From: Paenibacillus sp. Soil750
GTDB taxonomy: Bacteria; Bacillota; Bacilli; Paenibacillales; NBRC-103111
Assembly (NCBI RefSeq): GCF_001428045.1
Contig: NZ_LMSD01000040.1
Coordinates: 372,096 to 436,095, forward strand
Direction of reading: 5' to 3'
DNA: 64,000 bases
The translations under genes were made by a program, and so were the position numbers. The notes beneath the pieces were generated by a model. The model made no database searches and was not told the DNA's origin. It saw nothing but the letters and a program-made list of their open reading frames with translations. Of this stretch, positions 8,613 through 15,746 are shown one piece after another (position 1 is the stretch's first letter; every line of letters starts with the position of its first letter).

Positions 8613-10056
8613 ATGATGAATTACATGGAGACATTGCACCGCCGCAACAAACTGCTTGTGAATATTATTTGGGGAATGCTTGCCCTTGGCATAGCCGTCG
8701 ATTTCCTGACTGCTGCAGGTATGGATTCGATTATCGTCCTTCTCGTTGTCGGCACATTGACTAGCGGATTGGCAACCATTCTTACCTACAAACGTTGGCT
8801 TACCACCTACATCATGTATATCATATCCGCCATTATCACACTACTGACATGGTTACTCATACTGACGGGACCCATCTTCACAACCTATCTCCTTGTCTAC
8901 GTGAATTTAGCTATTATGACGTTGTATGGCAGCTCACGCGCGATTGCCTTCTCCAGCTTCATGGGTGTTGTTCTAACGGCCTACTTTTTCCTAAGCCCTT
9001 ATAAAACCGAGATTTTCGGTGACAACGATATGGTAAACATGTACATGTACCTTGCGTTAATCGCTGTGCCTGAAATTACAAAAAGATATCTTCTCTGAGC
9101 GGGAGCAAGCCGTCCTGGAGGAAAACAAATCTGTCGATTTGGTTAATCTCGTCTCCTCCTCTCTAGTCTCACTTACACAGTTCAGCTCGAATCTGAGGCA
9201 GAATGCGACAGCTACGGGCTCCATTTCTAGAGAAGTCACCTTAGCCTTCGGGGAAATTACCGCAAGCACAGAAACGCAAACATCCAGTATTAGTGATATC
9301 AGCGAATCCATTCGACAGATCGAGCAATCCGTCACATCCTTGGCAGACCGCTCAACGGAAATGAGAGATCTATCCGTAAGCTCTGCCCAACTGACCCAGG
9401 TGGGGAGTGAAGAAGCAGAGTCCTTAGAGATTCAAGTGAAAAGTGCCCACGAGACCATGGATTCTTCCGTTCAGTTGATGAACGTTCTAGACAGTCAGAA
9501 CTCGCGGATCAGTGATATAGTTGCGACGATTAAGCATATTTCGACGCAAACGAATTTGCTTGCACTGAACGCCGCTATTGAAGCCGCACGTGCAGGTGAG
9601 CACGGTCGTGGATTCGGTATTGTTTCTCACGAAATTCGTAAATTGGCCGAAACCTCGCAGCAATCTACCGAGCAGATCGAGCAGATCCTCGAGGATATTC
9701 GCTCGAAAACAACGCAAGCCGCGGCGCAAGTCTTACAGGGGCAGCAATCCGTAGCGAATGGCAGTGATGCCGCGCAGAAAGTTGTACAAGTCATGCATGC
9801 ACTGGCGACCGATGCGGGTCACCTAGAAAGTCAGTCCGCTCACGTGGAACAATCCGCGGAGGATCTTCACCAACAGTACACGCGAATTACGGATCAGATC
9901 GTTACGATTGCTGGTATTACCGAAGAAAACATGGCTTCCATCCAAGAAATGTCCGCAAGCATGACGACACAAGACAGTCGCATTAGCGACATCCTAGAGA
10001 GCTTCCTTCAGCTCGATAAGCTCACTTCCGATCTCAACCGGATGACGAAGGGTTAA
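8613..10056 (+). pseudogene. Methyl-accepting chemotaxis-like protein split by a frameshift
   Basis: The first frame (8613-9098, 161 residues, good ribosome site) encodes a membrane domain with about six hydrophobic helices and ends abruptly in KRYLL. The second frame, readable from about 9061 to 10056, lacks a start codon after a ribosome site. It continues naturally as LQKDIFSEREQAVLEENK, a long coiled coil, and the conserved chemoreceptor hairpin tip ISTQTNLLALNAAIEAARAG with HGRGFGIVSHEIRKLAE. Joined, they give a roughly 480-residue polytopic receptor without methylation-specific neighbours. The break lies near 9055-9075. It is either a genuine inactivating indel or a sequencing error. 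Confidence 0.85.
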
Positions 10057-10065
10057 TGTCATTTA

Positions 10066-10105
10066 AAAAAGTCCACACCTCTGAAGTAGAGGCATGGACT
10101 TTTCT
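10066..10105. terminator. Bidirectional terminator
   Basis: AAAGTCCA and TGGACTTT form the outer stem, with CCTCT/AGAGG inside, and A and T tracts on the two sides. It serves the chemoreceptor-like gene on the plus strand and the small minus-strand gene ending at 10106. Confidence 0.85.
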
Positions 10106-10282
10106 TTACTTAGGGTTATGCTCATGTGTGATGGAGCATTTATTCTGTATAAATTGAATCTGATTTTCAAGCCGATTACGCTGCTCTTCCGAGCCTTGGA
10201 ACTGTTCAAGTTCCTGTATTAAATTGTGCAAATCATCTCCTGCATTCGCGCAATCATAATTGCTTTCTACATTTTCGAGCAT
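10106..10282 (-). CDS. Small acidic hypothetical protein (58 aa)
   Basis: An ATG at 10282 preceded by GAGGAGG opens a 58-residue frame starting MLENVESNYDCANAG and ending CSITHEHNPK. It is rich in Glu, Gln and Asn and predicted helical in the middle (NLIQELEQFQG). It is too short for most ORF filters but has a strong ribosome site and a terminator immediately after its stop. It sits 28 bases downstream of another miniature gene on the same strand, so the pair may be cotranscribed. No family recognised; a sporulation-related peptide is possible but unproven. Confidence 0.55.
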   Translation of the reverse strand: MLENVESNYDCANAGDDLHNLIQELEQFQGSEEQRNRLENQIQFIQNKCSITHEHNPK

Positions 10283-10310
10283 ATTCCAGCCTCCTCATGT
10301 ACAATCAGCG

Positions 10311-10397
10311 TTATTTTCCACCCTTGTTACTGCTCTGGTCCTCTGTACGTGTGGTTGTATTTTTTCTGGATTGTCCTTGCTGTTTGTGACCTGACAT
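10311..10397 (-). CDS. Very small hydrophilic peptide (28 aa)
   Basis: ATG at 10397 follows AAGGAG with about 10 bases spacing. The 28-residue product starts MSGHKQQGQSRKN and ends SSNKGGK, and is very hydrophilic and basic. Lys/Gln/Ser/Gly-rich peptides of this kind occur among small spore proteins, but no specific family can be assigned. It is directly upstream of the 58-residue gene, in the same direction. Supported only by start context and position. Confidence 0.4.
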   Translation of the reverse strand: MSGHKQQGQSRKNTTTRTEDQSSNKGGK

Positions 10398-10484
10398 GTT
10401 GCTCACACTCCTTATGATGTTGGTTTGAGACAGTGCGAGTTTATTATAAGCAATTGATTAAATTTGATACGATCCAAATAAAAA

Positions 10485-10517
10485 AGCCTTACAAACGATT
10501 TGAATCGTTTGTAGGCT
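10485..10517 (-). terminator. Terminator on the minus strand
   Basis: A long hairpin (GCCTTACAAACGAT pairing with ATCGTTTGTAGGC, one mismatch) has a run of six A residues on its left, giving a T-run on the minus strand. It follows the dockerin-like remnant ending at 10535. Confidence 0.75.
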
Positions 10518-10534
10518 AATTAGCAGTGCAACGC

Positions 10535-10675
10535 TTATTCGACTACCTTTGAAATCTGGCTCAATAACCTGCTAACATCCTCGCGGTCAAAAACACCATC
10601 CTGATTCACATCCACTTGTATTTCAGCAGAACTGGTAATTATCCCTACTTCAAAGAATAACTGGATTTTCTGCAT
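10535..10675 (-). pseudogene. Dockerin/EF-hand-like C-terminal fragment
   Basis: A 46-residue frame on the minus strand ends with VDVNQDGVFDREDVSRLLSQ, a calcium-binding loop and helix as in type I dockerin repeats or EF-hands that close secreted Paenibacillus proteins. A correctly oriented terminator follows. There is no convincing ribosome site, and the upstream part runs into the intergenic repeat cluster, so this looks like the surviving 3' end of a larger secreted-protein gene. Confidence 0.4.
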
Positions 10676-10845
10676 ATAAATTTAGCCTATTCTTCATTTT
10701 GGCGCAAATAAGTGGATTTTCTCATGTTAATTTCCATGAATTTCTCCAATTTGTACGAGTAGAACCAAATTAGCTGTACAAAATCCATCTAAACCTCCGA
10801 AAATAGCAATCTCCACGAAATTAGCTGTAGAATATCCATTTAATC
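10655..10845. repeat. Cluster of four degenerate intergenic repeat copies
   Basis: Four related elements: AACTGGATTTTCTGCATATA near 10659 and AGTGGATTTTCTCATGTTAA near 10711 in one orientation; AAATTAGCTGTACAAAATCC near 10766 and AAATTAGCTGTAGAATATCC near 10818 in the other. The shared unit reads TGGATTTT/ATTCTACAGCTAATTT. Head-to-head pairs can fold into a large cruciform. This arrangement resembles interspersed REP/BIME-like elements. No gene is visible between about 10676 and 11026. Confidence 0.6.
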
Positions 10846-10903
10846 AATTCAGAAAGATCACACTGGAACGAGACAGTAAGTGCAGAAGCATTCTGCAATT
10901 CAT

Positions 10904-10946
10904 GCCCAAGAGGCTTCCGGTGCCGCGAGCATCAACGCCTCTTGGG
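10904..10946. repeat. Inverted repeat in a non-coding stretch
   Basis: A perfect 10-base inverted repeat (CCCAAGAGGC and GCCTCTTGGG) is separated by 23 bases. AAAAAA occurs at 10951-10956 on the right. It is not adjacent to a gene end. It could be a terminator remnant or another repeat element; role unknown. Confidence 0.45.
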
Positions 10947-11026
10947 TTGCAAAAAAGCCAAAAACATACGGCTGTGAAATGTCCCCTCGCTGCGCAACAT
11001 GTGCTCTCGTCAGATAAACATCAAAC

Positions 11027-11050
11027 AGACCATCCTAAGTAGGATGGTCT
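11027..11050. terminator. Palindromic terminator
   Basis: A perfect 24-base palindrome (AGACCATCCTA pairing with TAGGATGGTCT). It lies 27 bases past the stop of the small minus-strand gene at 11077-11253 and probably ends the ParM-type transcription unit. Confidence 0.7.
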
Positions 11051-11076
11051 TACTTTGTGAATATTAACGAAGCCCT

Positions 11077-11253
11077 CTATTCGTGTTGCCCCTGCTCGCT
11101 CAAATCCTCTGTCGAGGGAACGTCGCATGCTTGATTGGCCGCTGCTTCAAACTCTGCCTCATTGCTCGATCCCAGCTTATCACCATACTGGTCAAGCCTG
11201 CCTGGCTTCCCTGCTGGGCCGTCATTATCCGGCTTATTATTTCTGCCGCTCAC
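11077..11253 (-). CDS. Small acidic hypothetical protein (58 aa)
   Basis: A GTG start at 11253 follows GAGGTGAT. The 58-residue product begins VSGRNNKPDNDGPAG and ends EDLSEQGQHE. It is strongly hydrophilic, Gly/Asp/Asn/Glu-rich and probably disordered. It is the last gene before the palindromic terminator and lies about 100 bases downstream of the winged-helix gene of the ParM-type cassette. No family is recognised. Confidence 0.5.
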   Translation of the reverse strand: MSGRNNKPDNDGPAGKPGRLDQYGDKLGSSNEAEFEAAANQACDVPSTEDLSEQGQHE

Positions 11254-11352
11254 ATGATCACCTCTTTGCGTTGATGGTTCGATTGCCAGACACGTTGGCC
11301 TTGGCATACGCTTTAGTGTGTCTCATTTGGCTCCAAACCATCCTCACGCATC

Positions 11353-11811
11353 TCAGTTCGCGATTTGTAGCCATTCGGGGTATTCATCCAAGTAGCCGTA
11401 TTGACTCAACTCTTTTAACGAATTTCGAATGCTGTGTTCGTCCTCTCCCGATTGGCTCGTTAACTCCAGCAAGTCATGCAATTGAATATGCGGGTTCTCT
11501 TTGCAAAAGATAAGTAAACCCTTAGCCGCCCATGAGAGTCGGTCATCTTGGAAATCGCCAACCATCCGGCGAAACAGTTTGTGCGGAAGGATTTTAAGAT
11601 CGACGAGGTCTTGCAGCGCCTTCATCGCCTGCTTATCCGTCATTCTCCCAAGAATGGCAATCTCCGATATCACAGGGAAATTGGACTCAGAGCCAAAGCT
11701 TTTCAGAATAATGTAGACCATTTGAGAACACAAATCTAGACCTGGTTGACGGAAAATATCATCCGACAGTGTAAAATTACGTGTACCCTCACTTACTTGT
11801 CCGTTAGACAT
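11353..11811 (-). CDS. Helix-turn-helix protein of the ParM-type cassette
   Basis: About 152 residues, starting at ATG 11811 after AAGGAGGACATCGAA. The region from about residue 30 to 110 reads like a winged helix-turn-helix (VYIILKSFG, then PVISEIAILGRMTDKQAM, ALQDLVDLKIL). A second similar part follows (GLLIFCKENPHIQLHDLL, then SIRNSLKELSQYGYLDEY). Two consecutive wHTH-like units suggest DNA binding. It is third in an apparent operon behind an actin-like ATPase and a small adaptor-like protein, so a segregation or regulatory role is plausible. Family not recognised. Confidence 0.7.
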   Translation of the reverse strand: MSNGQVSEGTRNFTLSDDIFRQPGLDLCSQMVYIILKSFGSESNFPVISEIAILGRMTDKQAMKALQDLVDLKILPHKLFRRMVGDFQDDRLSWAAKGLLIFCKENPHIQLHDLLELTSQSGEDEHSIRNSLKELSQYGYLDEYPEWLQIAN

Positions 11812-11862
11812 TTCGATGTCCTCCTTTTCATTATGATCGGAGTTCACCCCACCCATTCAATC

Positions 11863-12225
11863 CTACATAAGCTTGCCGGCATTGCGACCAGCTTGCCGAA
11901 ATATATCTTCTAAACTGAAGCTCTTCTGTCTGTTGGAAACCGGGACGTCCACAGGTTCCTGGTGTTCCATGGGTGCGGTAAAGAAATAATCATCCTCTAC
12001 GAATGATTCGATAGTCTGATTTGGATCCTCTTCGCCTACCAACGTAGCCAGCGATTGTTCGTGAAGGATATGCTTTGTCAAAATCTCCATAATGCCATGA
12101 CTAAACATGCCTTCAGCTTTTAACTGGTTCATATACGCAATGACCTCTGGCGGTGTTTCTGTCGGAATGTATAGTGTCACATCCTTACCCGGACTCACCA
12201 AAACAGTCGATCTCCGTTTCTTCAA
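11863..12225 (-). CDS. ParR-like adaptor candidate, cotranscribed with the actin-like gene
   Basis: 120 residues, TTG start at 12225 overlapping the stop of the actin-like gene by 4 bases (TTGA), so translation is coupled. The basic N-terminus (KKRRSTVLVSPGKDVTLYIP) and a short helical region (PPEVIAYMNQLKAEGMFSHGIM) resemble the ribbon-helix-helix DNA-binding part of ParR/AlfB adaptors. The acidic C-terminus would then be the filament-contacting tail, as in ParR. This is an inference from position, size and charge pattern; sequence similarity to known ParR is not evident by eye. Confidence 0.65.
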   Translation of the reverse strand: MKKRRSTVLVSPGKDVTLYIPTETPPEVIAYMNQLKAEGMFSHGIMEILTKHILHEQSLATLVGEEDPNQTIESFVEDDYFFTAPMEHQEPVDVPVSNRQKSFSLEDIFRQAGRNAGKLM

Positions 12226-13418
12226 TCCGCTCCGCTCCCAGCCTCAGTTTCCTTCTGGGTTTCCATGCTTGCCGCTACTTCATTATTCGTTTGTTTCAAG
12301 GCATGCTCCAGCAAAAAGAAAGTACCGCGTACATTACGGAATTGACTGTACTCTGATTTATCAAATCGAATCGGCAAGCCTAATTCGGCATTTAATTTCT
12401 CGATCCAAGGTTGCAGAACGATCGCCCCGCCACCGATAAACCAGAACTCATTCGCATAACGAACATGTTTCCAGGAGTTACGGGCGTACTTTAATACTTT
12501 TTCGGCTAGGATACGCATGTGACGGTTTACGAGATTCGTCATGTCAAAAGCCACTTTACCTTCAGCGTAAATTTCATATTCCTTATTGACTAGCATGATC
12601 GTCAGTTCCGCCGTGCTTGAGATTAGCTCTTCTCCTTGGGCGTTGATTTCATTACGAATGCTTTCCAACGCATCGTTTAAGTAAATTTTAGCTCCCGTTG
12701 AATGCCGTTGATCCAGATCAAGCCCCGGTCTGAAGAAGGCAATATCCATATCGACACCGCCAACATCCGCAATCCCGAAGCCTTTATGTGATAGCTGTGA
12801 TTTGGTTGTAGCCTCCATATCATAAACACCTGACACATCGTCAATGCTGATATCCGATGGCAACGTAAACTCCATTTCTACCGTTACGCCTTTAAACATA
12901 GGTGTCGTAACAAACGTAATAGAATGAACACCGCCTGTTATCTTCTGTGCAAATTCTTCGCTAAACTTCGTAATTTCTCTTATGGGCAGACCTGTTCCTA
13001 AGTGCACCGTAGCCTTAATGCGATTCTTACCGCGTTTAATCGCATCCTCATGCTTCGTGGCAATGGCATATGCCGCAGCCGTTAGAAGTGTAACCATGGT
13101 TTCAGGCCGCTGAGCCTTCTTTTGCACCGCTTTATCTCCTACAATTTCATGCACAATTCCTTCGTCACCAATAGCCAAGTTTCCAACGTAGACATGACGA
13201 TATTGCTCTGTATCAATCGCTGGCGATGTAATTTGCACATCTAAGAAATCCAAGGGATCTCCTTGTTCCATCAGCAAAAAGCGCTCCCCAAAAGGTTGTG
13301 CGACAACATTCGGGAAAATAAAGCTGTTGTTCAAATCGTCATATATGCCTTTAATATGACTGCTGCCGTTATCAATGGATAAGTGAATAGTTGTGGTAAG
13401 AATATCATGTTTAGCCAT
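12222..13418 (-). CDS. Actin-like ATPase of the ParM/Alp type
   Basis: About 398 residues, ATG 13418 after GAGAGGAAATAGAC. Actin-fold nucleotide motifs are in order: phosphate-1 loop HLSIDNGSSHIKG, phosphate-2 loop GIADVGGVDMDIAFF and the adenosine motif FIGGGAIVLQPW. Domain layout and length fit ParM/StbA segregation actins rather than MreB or FtsA. Such proteins polymerise and push or pull DNA through an adaptor bound to a centromere. It heads a minus-strand operon with a small adaptor candidate and a wHTH protein. Housekeeping-type neighbours suggest a chromosomal location, so it may be a domesticated plasmid or prophage system. Confidence 0.88.
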   Translation of the reverse strand: MAKHDILTTTIHLSIDNGSSHIKGIYDDLNNSFIFPNVVAQPFGERFLLMEQGDPLDFLDVQITSPAIDTEQYRHVYVGNLAIGDEGIVHEIVGDKAVQKKAQRPETMVTLLTAAAYAIATKHEDAIKRGKNRIKATVHLGTGLPIREITKFSEEFAQKITGGVHSITFVTTPMFKGVTVEMEFTLPSDISIDDVSGVYDMEATTKSQLSHKGFGIADVGGVDMDIAFFRPGLDLDQRHSTGAKIYLNDALESIRNEINAQGEELISSTAELTIMLVNKEYEIYAEGKVAFDMTNLVNRHMRILAEKVLKYARNSWKHVRYANEFWFIGGGAIVLQPWIEKLNAELGLPIRFDKSEYSQFRNVRGTFFLLEHALKQTNNEVAASMETQKETEAGSGAD

Positions 13419-13539
13419 GTCTATTTCCTCTCCCAACCTTAATAGATACTATAAATAGATTCGGTTAATAGAGAGGATTTAAGACGGTTACTAGGAATTT
13501 TTAACAATTTTGATTTTGGGGAGGAAATGAAGTTTGGCG

Positions 13540-13605
13540 TTTGAAGTTCAAAATTTAAATGTTAAAGTTTAAACTTTAGTGGTTAAATCGTACACTTTGA
13601 ACTTT
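13540..13605. promoter_or_regulatory. Palindromic iterons upstream of the ParM-type operon (candidate centromere/operator)
   Basis: Three related palindromes lie upstream of the actin-like gene: TTTGAAGTTCAAA (13540-13552), AAAGTTTAAACTTT (13564-13577) and ACTTTGAACTTT (13594-13605), spaced about 25-30 bases. ParM systems carry iteron centromeres (parC) just upstream of parM, where ParR also represses transcription. Assignment is by position and repeat structure only. Confidence 0.45.
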
Positions 13606-13687
13606 ATGTAAGTGTGTTAACAGTCACTCGCTTGCCTACCTGCTGACATTTAAGATTCGCTAAAGGTTGCCGCACTAAAATAGTTTT

Positions 13688-14647
13688 ATGACCCGAAGAG
13701 GAGTGATTATCATTTTCCGTCAGCGAAAAAAAACCAAAATTATCACCATCATAGCTATATGTCTACTTATTATCGCTGCGATTCTTTATTGGCTTGCTAA
13801 TCGTTATTTATTCGAACACGTTGAGGTTGTCGTCGCCCCGAATAACGTTGTAACGCAAGATTTGCCCGTGAAACAAGCAGCGTCACAACCGCAATACGAT
13901 GACTGGAATTATAAGGACGACAACCAGACGATTAGCATCAAACAAGTGCAAACGGGCTCCGGAGCTGATGCGATCACCTATTTCGTTGCTGATGTGAAGT
14001 TCAACAATAGCACGAACCTGCTCACAGCATTCGCTAAAAATGCCTTCGGCACAAACATCATCGAAAACACTTCGACGATTGCTGCAAGTAACAACGCCGT
14101 ATTCGCGATCAACGGCGACTATTACGGATTTCGTAACGACGGCGTCATCATTCGAGGCGGTACCGTTTACCGCGATGAACCTGCACGTGATGGCCTCGCC
14201 TTACTCAGCAACGGTACTTTGCAAGCTTATAACGAAGAGGAGATCTCTTCAGATGATTTACTCGCTAAGGGAACAACAAACACCTTTTCCTTCGGCCCTA
14301 CCCTCGTCAAAGATGGCAAGATAGCCGGAGATTTCTCCGCCGTACAAATTGATAAAAACTTTGGAAACCGATCGATTCAAGATGCCAATCCGCGCACCGG
14401 CTTTGGGATGATCTCGCCGAATCACTTCGTGTTTGTCGTGGTCGACGGACGAAAAACCAACTATAGCCGTGGCATGACGTTAACTGAATTCGCGAATCTT
14501 TTCCATGAACTCGGCGCTACCGAAGCTTATAATCTCGATGGCGGCGGCTCTTCCACGATGTATTTTATGGGCAGAGTCGTTAATAATCCGCTTGGCAAAG
14601 GCAATGAACGAGGCGTAAGCGACATTATCTATATTCCTAAATCTTAG
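13688..14647 (+). CDS. Membrane-anchored phosphodiester glycosidase-family (NAGPA) protein
   Basis: About 319 residues. An N-terminal anchor (TIIAICLLIIAAILYWLA) precedes an extracytoplasmic NAGPA-type domain with AVFAINGDYYGFRNDGVIIR, an internal NPRTGFGM stretch, FVVVDGR, and the conserved C-terminal AYNLDGGGSSTMYF. Family members remove or process sugar-phosphate diesters in exopolysaccharide or wall polymers. The annotated start is ATG 13688. AGAGGAG at 13697-13703 favours a rarer in-frame start just downstream (GTG 13703 or ATT 13712). It is followed 17 bases later by a glycosyltransferase gene, which fits a surface-polysaccharide role. Confidence 0.9.
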   Translation: MTRRGVIIIFRQRKKTKIITIIAICLLIIAAILYWLANRYLFEHVEVVVAPNNVVTQDLPVKQAASQPQYDDWNYKDDNQTISIKQVQTGSGADAITYFVADVKFNNSTNLLTAFAKNAFGTNIIENTSTIAASNNAVFAINGDYYGFRNDGVIIRGGTVYRDEPARDGLALLSNGTLQAYNEEEISSDDLLAKGTTNTFSFGPTLVKDGKIAGDFSAVQIDKNFGNRSIQDANPRTGFGMISPNHFVFVVVDGRKTNYSRGMTLTEFANLFHELGATEAYNLDGGGSSTMYFMGRVVNNPLGKGNERGVSDIIYIPKS

Positions 14648-14664
14648 TAAGGAGGACTGATACC

Positions 14665-15675
14665 ATGACCATCCTCATCCCCTCCTACGAGCCGGACGAA
14701 AGGTTAATTTCTCTTATCCATCATCTAAAAGAAGTTAGCGACGATTCGATCCTTGTCGTTGACGATGGCAGCGGTGAAGAATACCGCGGTATTTTTGATT
14801 CAGCGAAGCAAGCAGGTTGTACCGTGCTCACGCACAAGATGAACCAAGGGAAAGGCAGCGCATTGAAGACGGGCTTTGACTATGTGCGACAGCAAGGTGG
14901 AAGTGATGGCGTTGTTTGCGCCGACAGTGATGGACAGCATCTGCCCGAAGATATTCTAAGACTCACGAAAGTCGTTCGCGAGCACCGTAATCATATCGTA
15001 CTGGGCAGCAGACAATTCACGGGCAAAGTCCCCTTGCGCAGCCGCATCGGGAATTCGGCGACGAGGCTGGTTTATTCTCTGGCGACGGGTAAACCCATAC
15101 AAGATACGCAAACTGGCCTGCGGGGGTATTCCTCCGAGATGTTGGATTGGCTATGCCAAATTCCAGGCAATCGCTTCGAGTATGAAATGAATATGCTTCT
15201 CGAGGCACCTCATGTAGGATACGACTTGGTCGAGGTACCGATCGACACCATCTATCTGGACGACAATAAATCTTCGCATTTTCGTCCACTCGCCGATTCT
15301 GCTAGAGTTTACTTTCCTTTCCTGAAATTTTGTGCGTCTTCGGGATTCGCCGCAATCTTGGATTTCATACTGCTGTTCTTGTTGCAAGGAATGACCTCCA
15401 ATTTGCTCGTATCCATCATTGGATCCCGACTGTTCAGTTCCATATTCAATTACACCATGAATCGCAAATTTGTTTTTGGCAAAAGGAACGGAACGGCTAT
15501 CCGCAAATCGTTGCCCCGGTATTTCTCTCTCGTTGTCCTTATCATGTTTTTGAATTACGGGTTCATGTACCTTTTTCACGAGAGCATAGGCATACCGCTC
15601 ATAGCTGCAAAGCTAATAACGGAATCCCTCTTATTTTCGTTCAGCTATTGGGCACAGCGAAAGATCGTATATTGA
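14665..15675 (+). CDS. Fused family 2 glycosyltransferase and GtrA-like membrane protein
   Basis: 336 residues. Residues 1-215 are a GT-A fold (MTILIPSYEPDERL, DDGSGEEY, NQGKGSALKTGFDYV, the metal site VCADSDGQHLPED). Residues 225-336 hold four membrane helices of the GtrA type, including NYTMNRKFVFGK. Fusions of this kind transfer a sugar to undecaprenyl phosphate and probably help flip it. It is cotranscribed with the glycosidase upstream (AAGGAGG between them). A shared terminator with the flagellin gene follows. Confidence 0.92.
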   Translation: MTILIPSYEPDERLISLIHHLKEVSDDSILVVDDGSGEEYRGIFDSAKQAGCTVLTHKMNQGKGSALKTGFDYVRQQGGSDGVVCADSDGQHLPEDILRLTKVVREHRNHIVLGSRQFTGKVPLRSRIGNSATRLVYSLATGKPIQDTQTGLRGYSSEMLDWLCQIPGNRFEYEMNMLLEAPHVGYDLVEVPIDTIYLDDNKSSHFRPLADSARVYFPFLKFCASSGFAAILDFILLFLLQGMTSNLLVSIIGSRLFSSIFNYTMNRKFVFGKRNGTAIRKSLPRYFSLVVLIMFLNYGFMYLFHESIGIPLIAAKLITESLLFSFSYWAQRKIVY

Positions 15676-15700
15676 CATGCAAAGAGCTCAATGGAAATAA

Positions 15701-15733
15701 AAAATGGACTCTAGAAAATCTAGAGTCCATTTG
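15701..15733. terminator. Bidirectional terminator between glycosyltransferase and flagellin genes
   Basis: ATGGACTCTAGA and TCTAGAGTCCAT form a perfect stem, with an A-run on the left and T residues on the right. It serves both convergent genes. Confidence 0.92.
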
Positions 15734-15746
15734 ATTAAAGCTATGA

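Noticed and set aside
10655..10946. CRISPR array
   Set aside because: The repeats are inverted, degenerate and unevenly spaced, and no cas gene is present.
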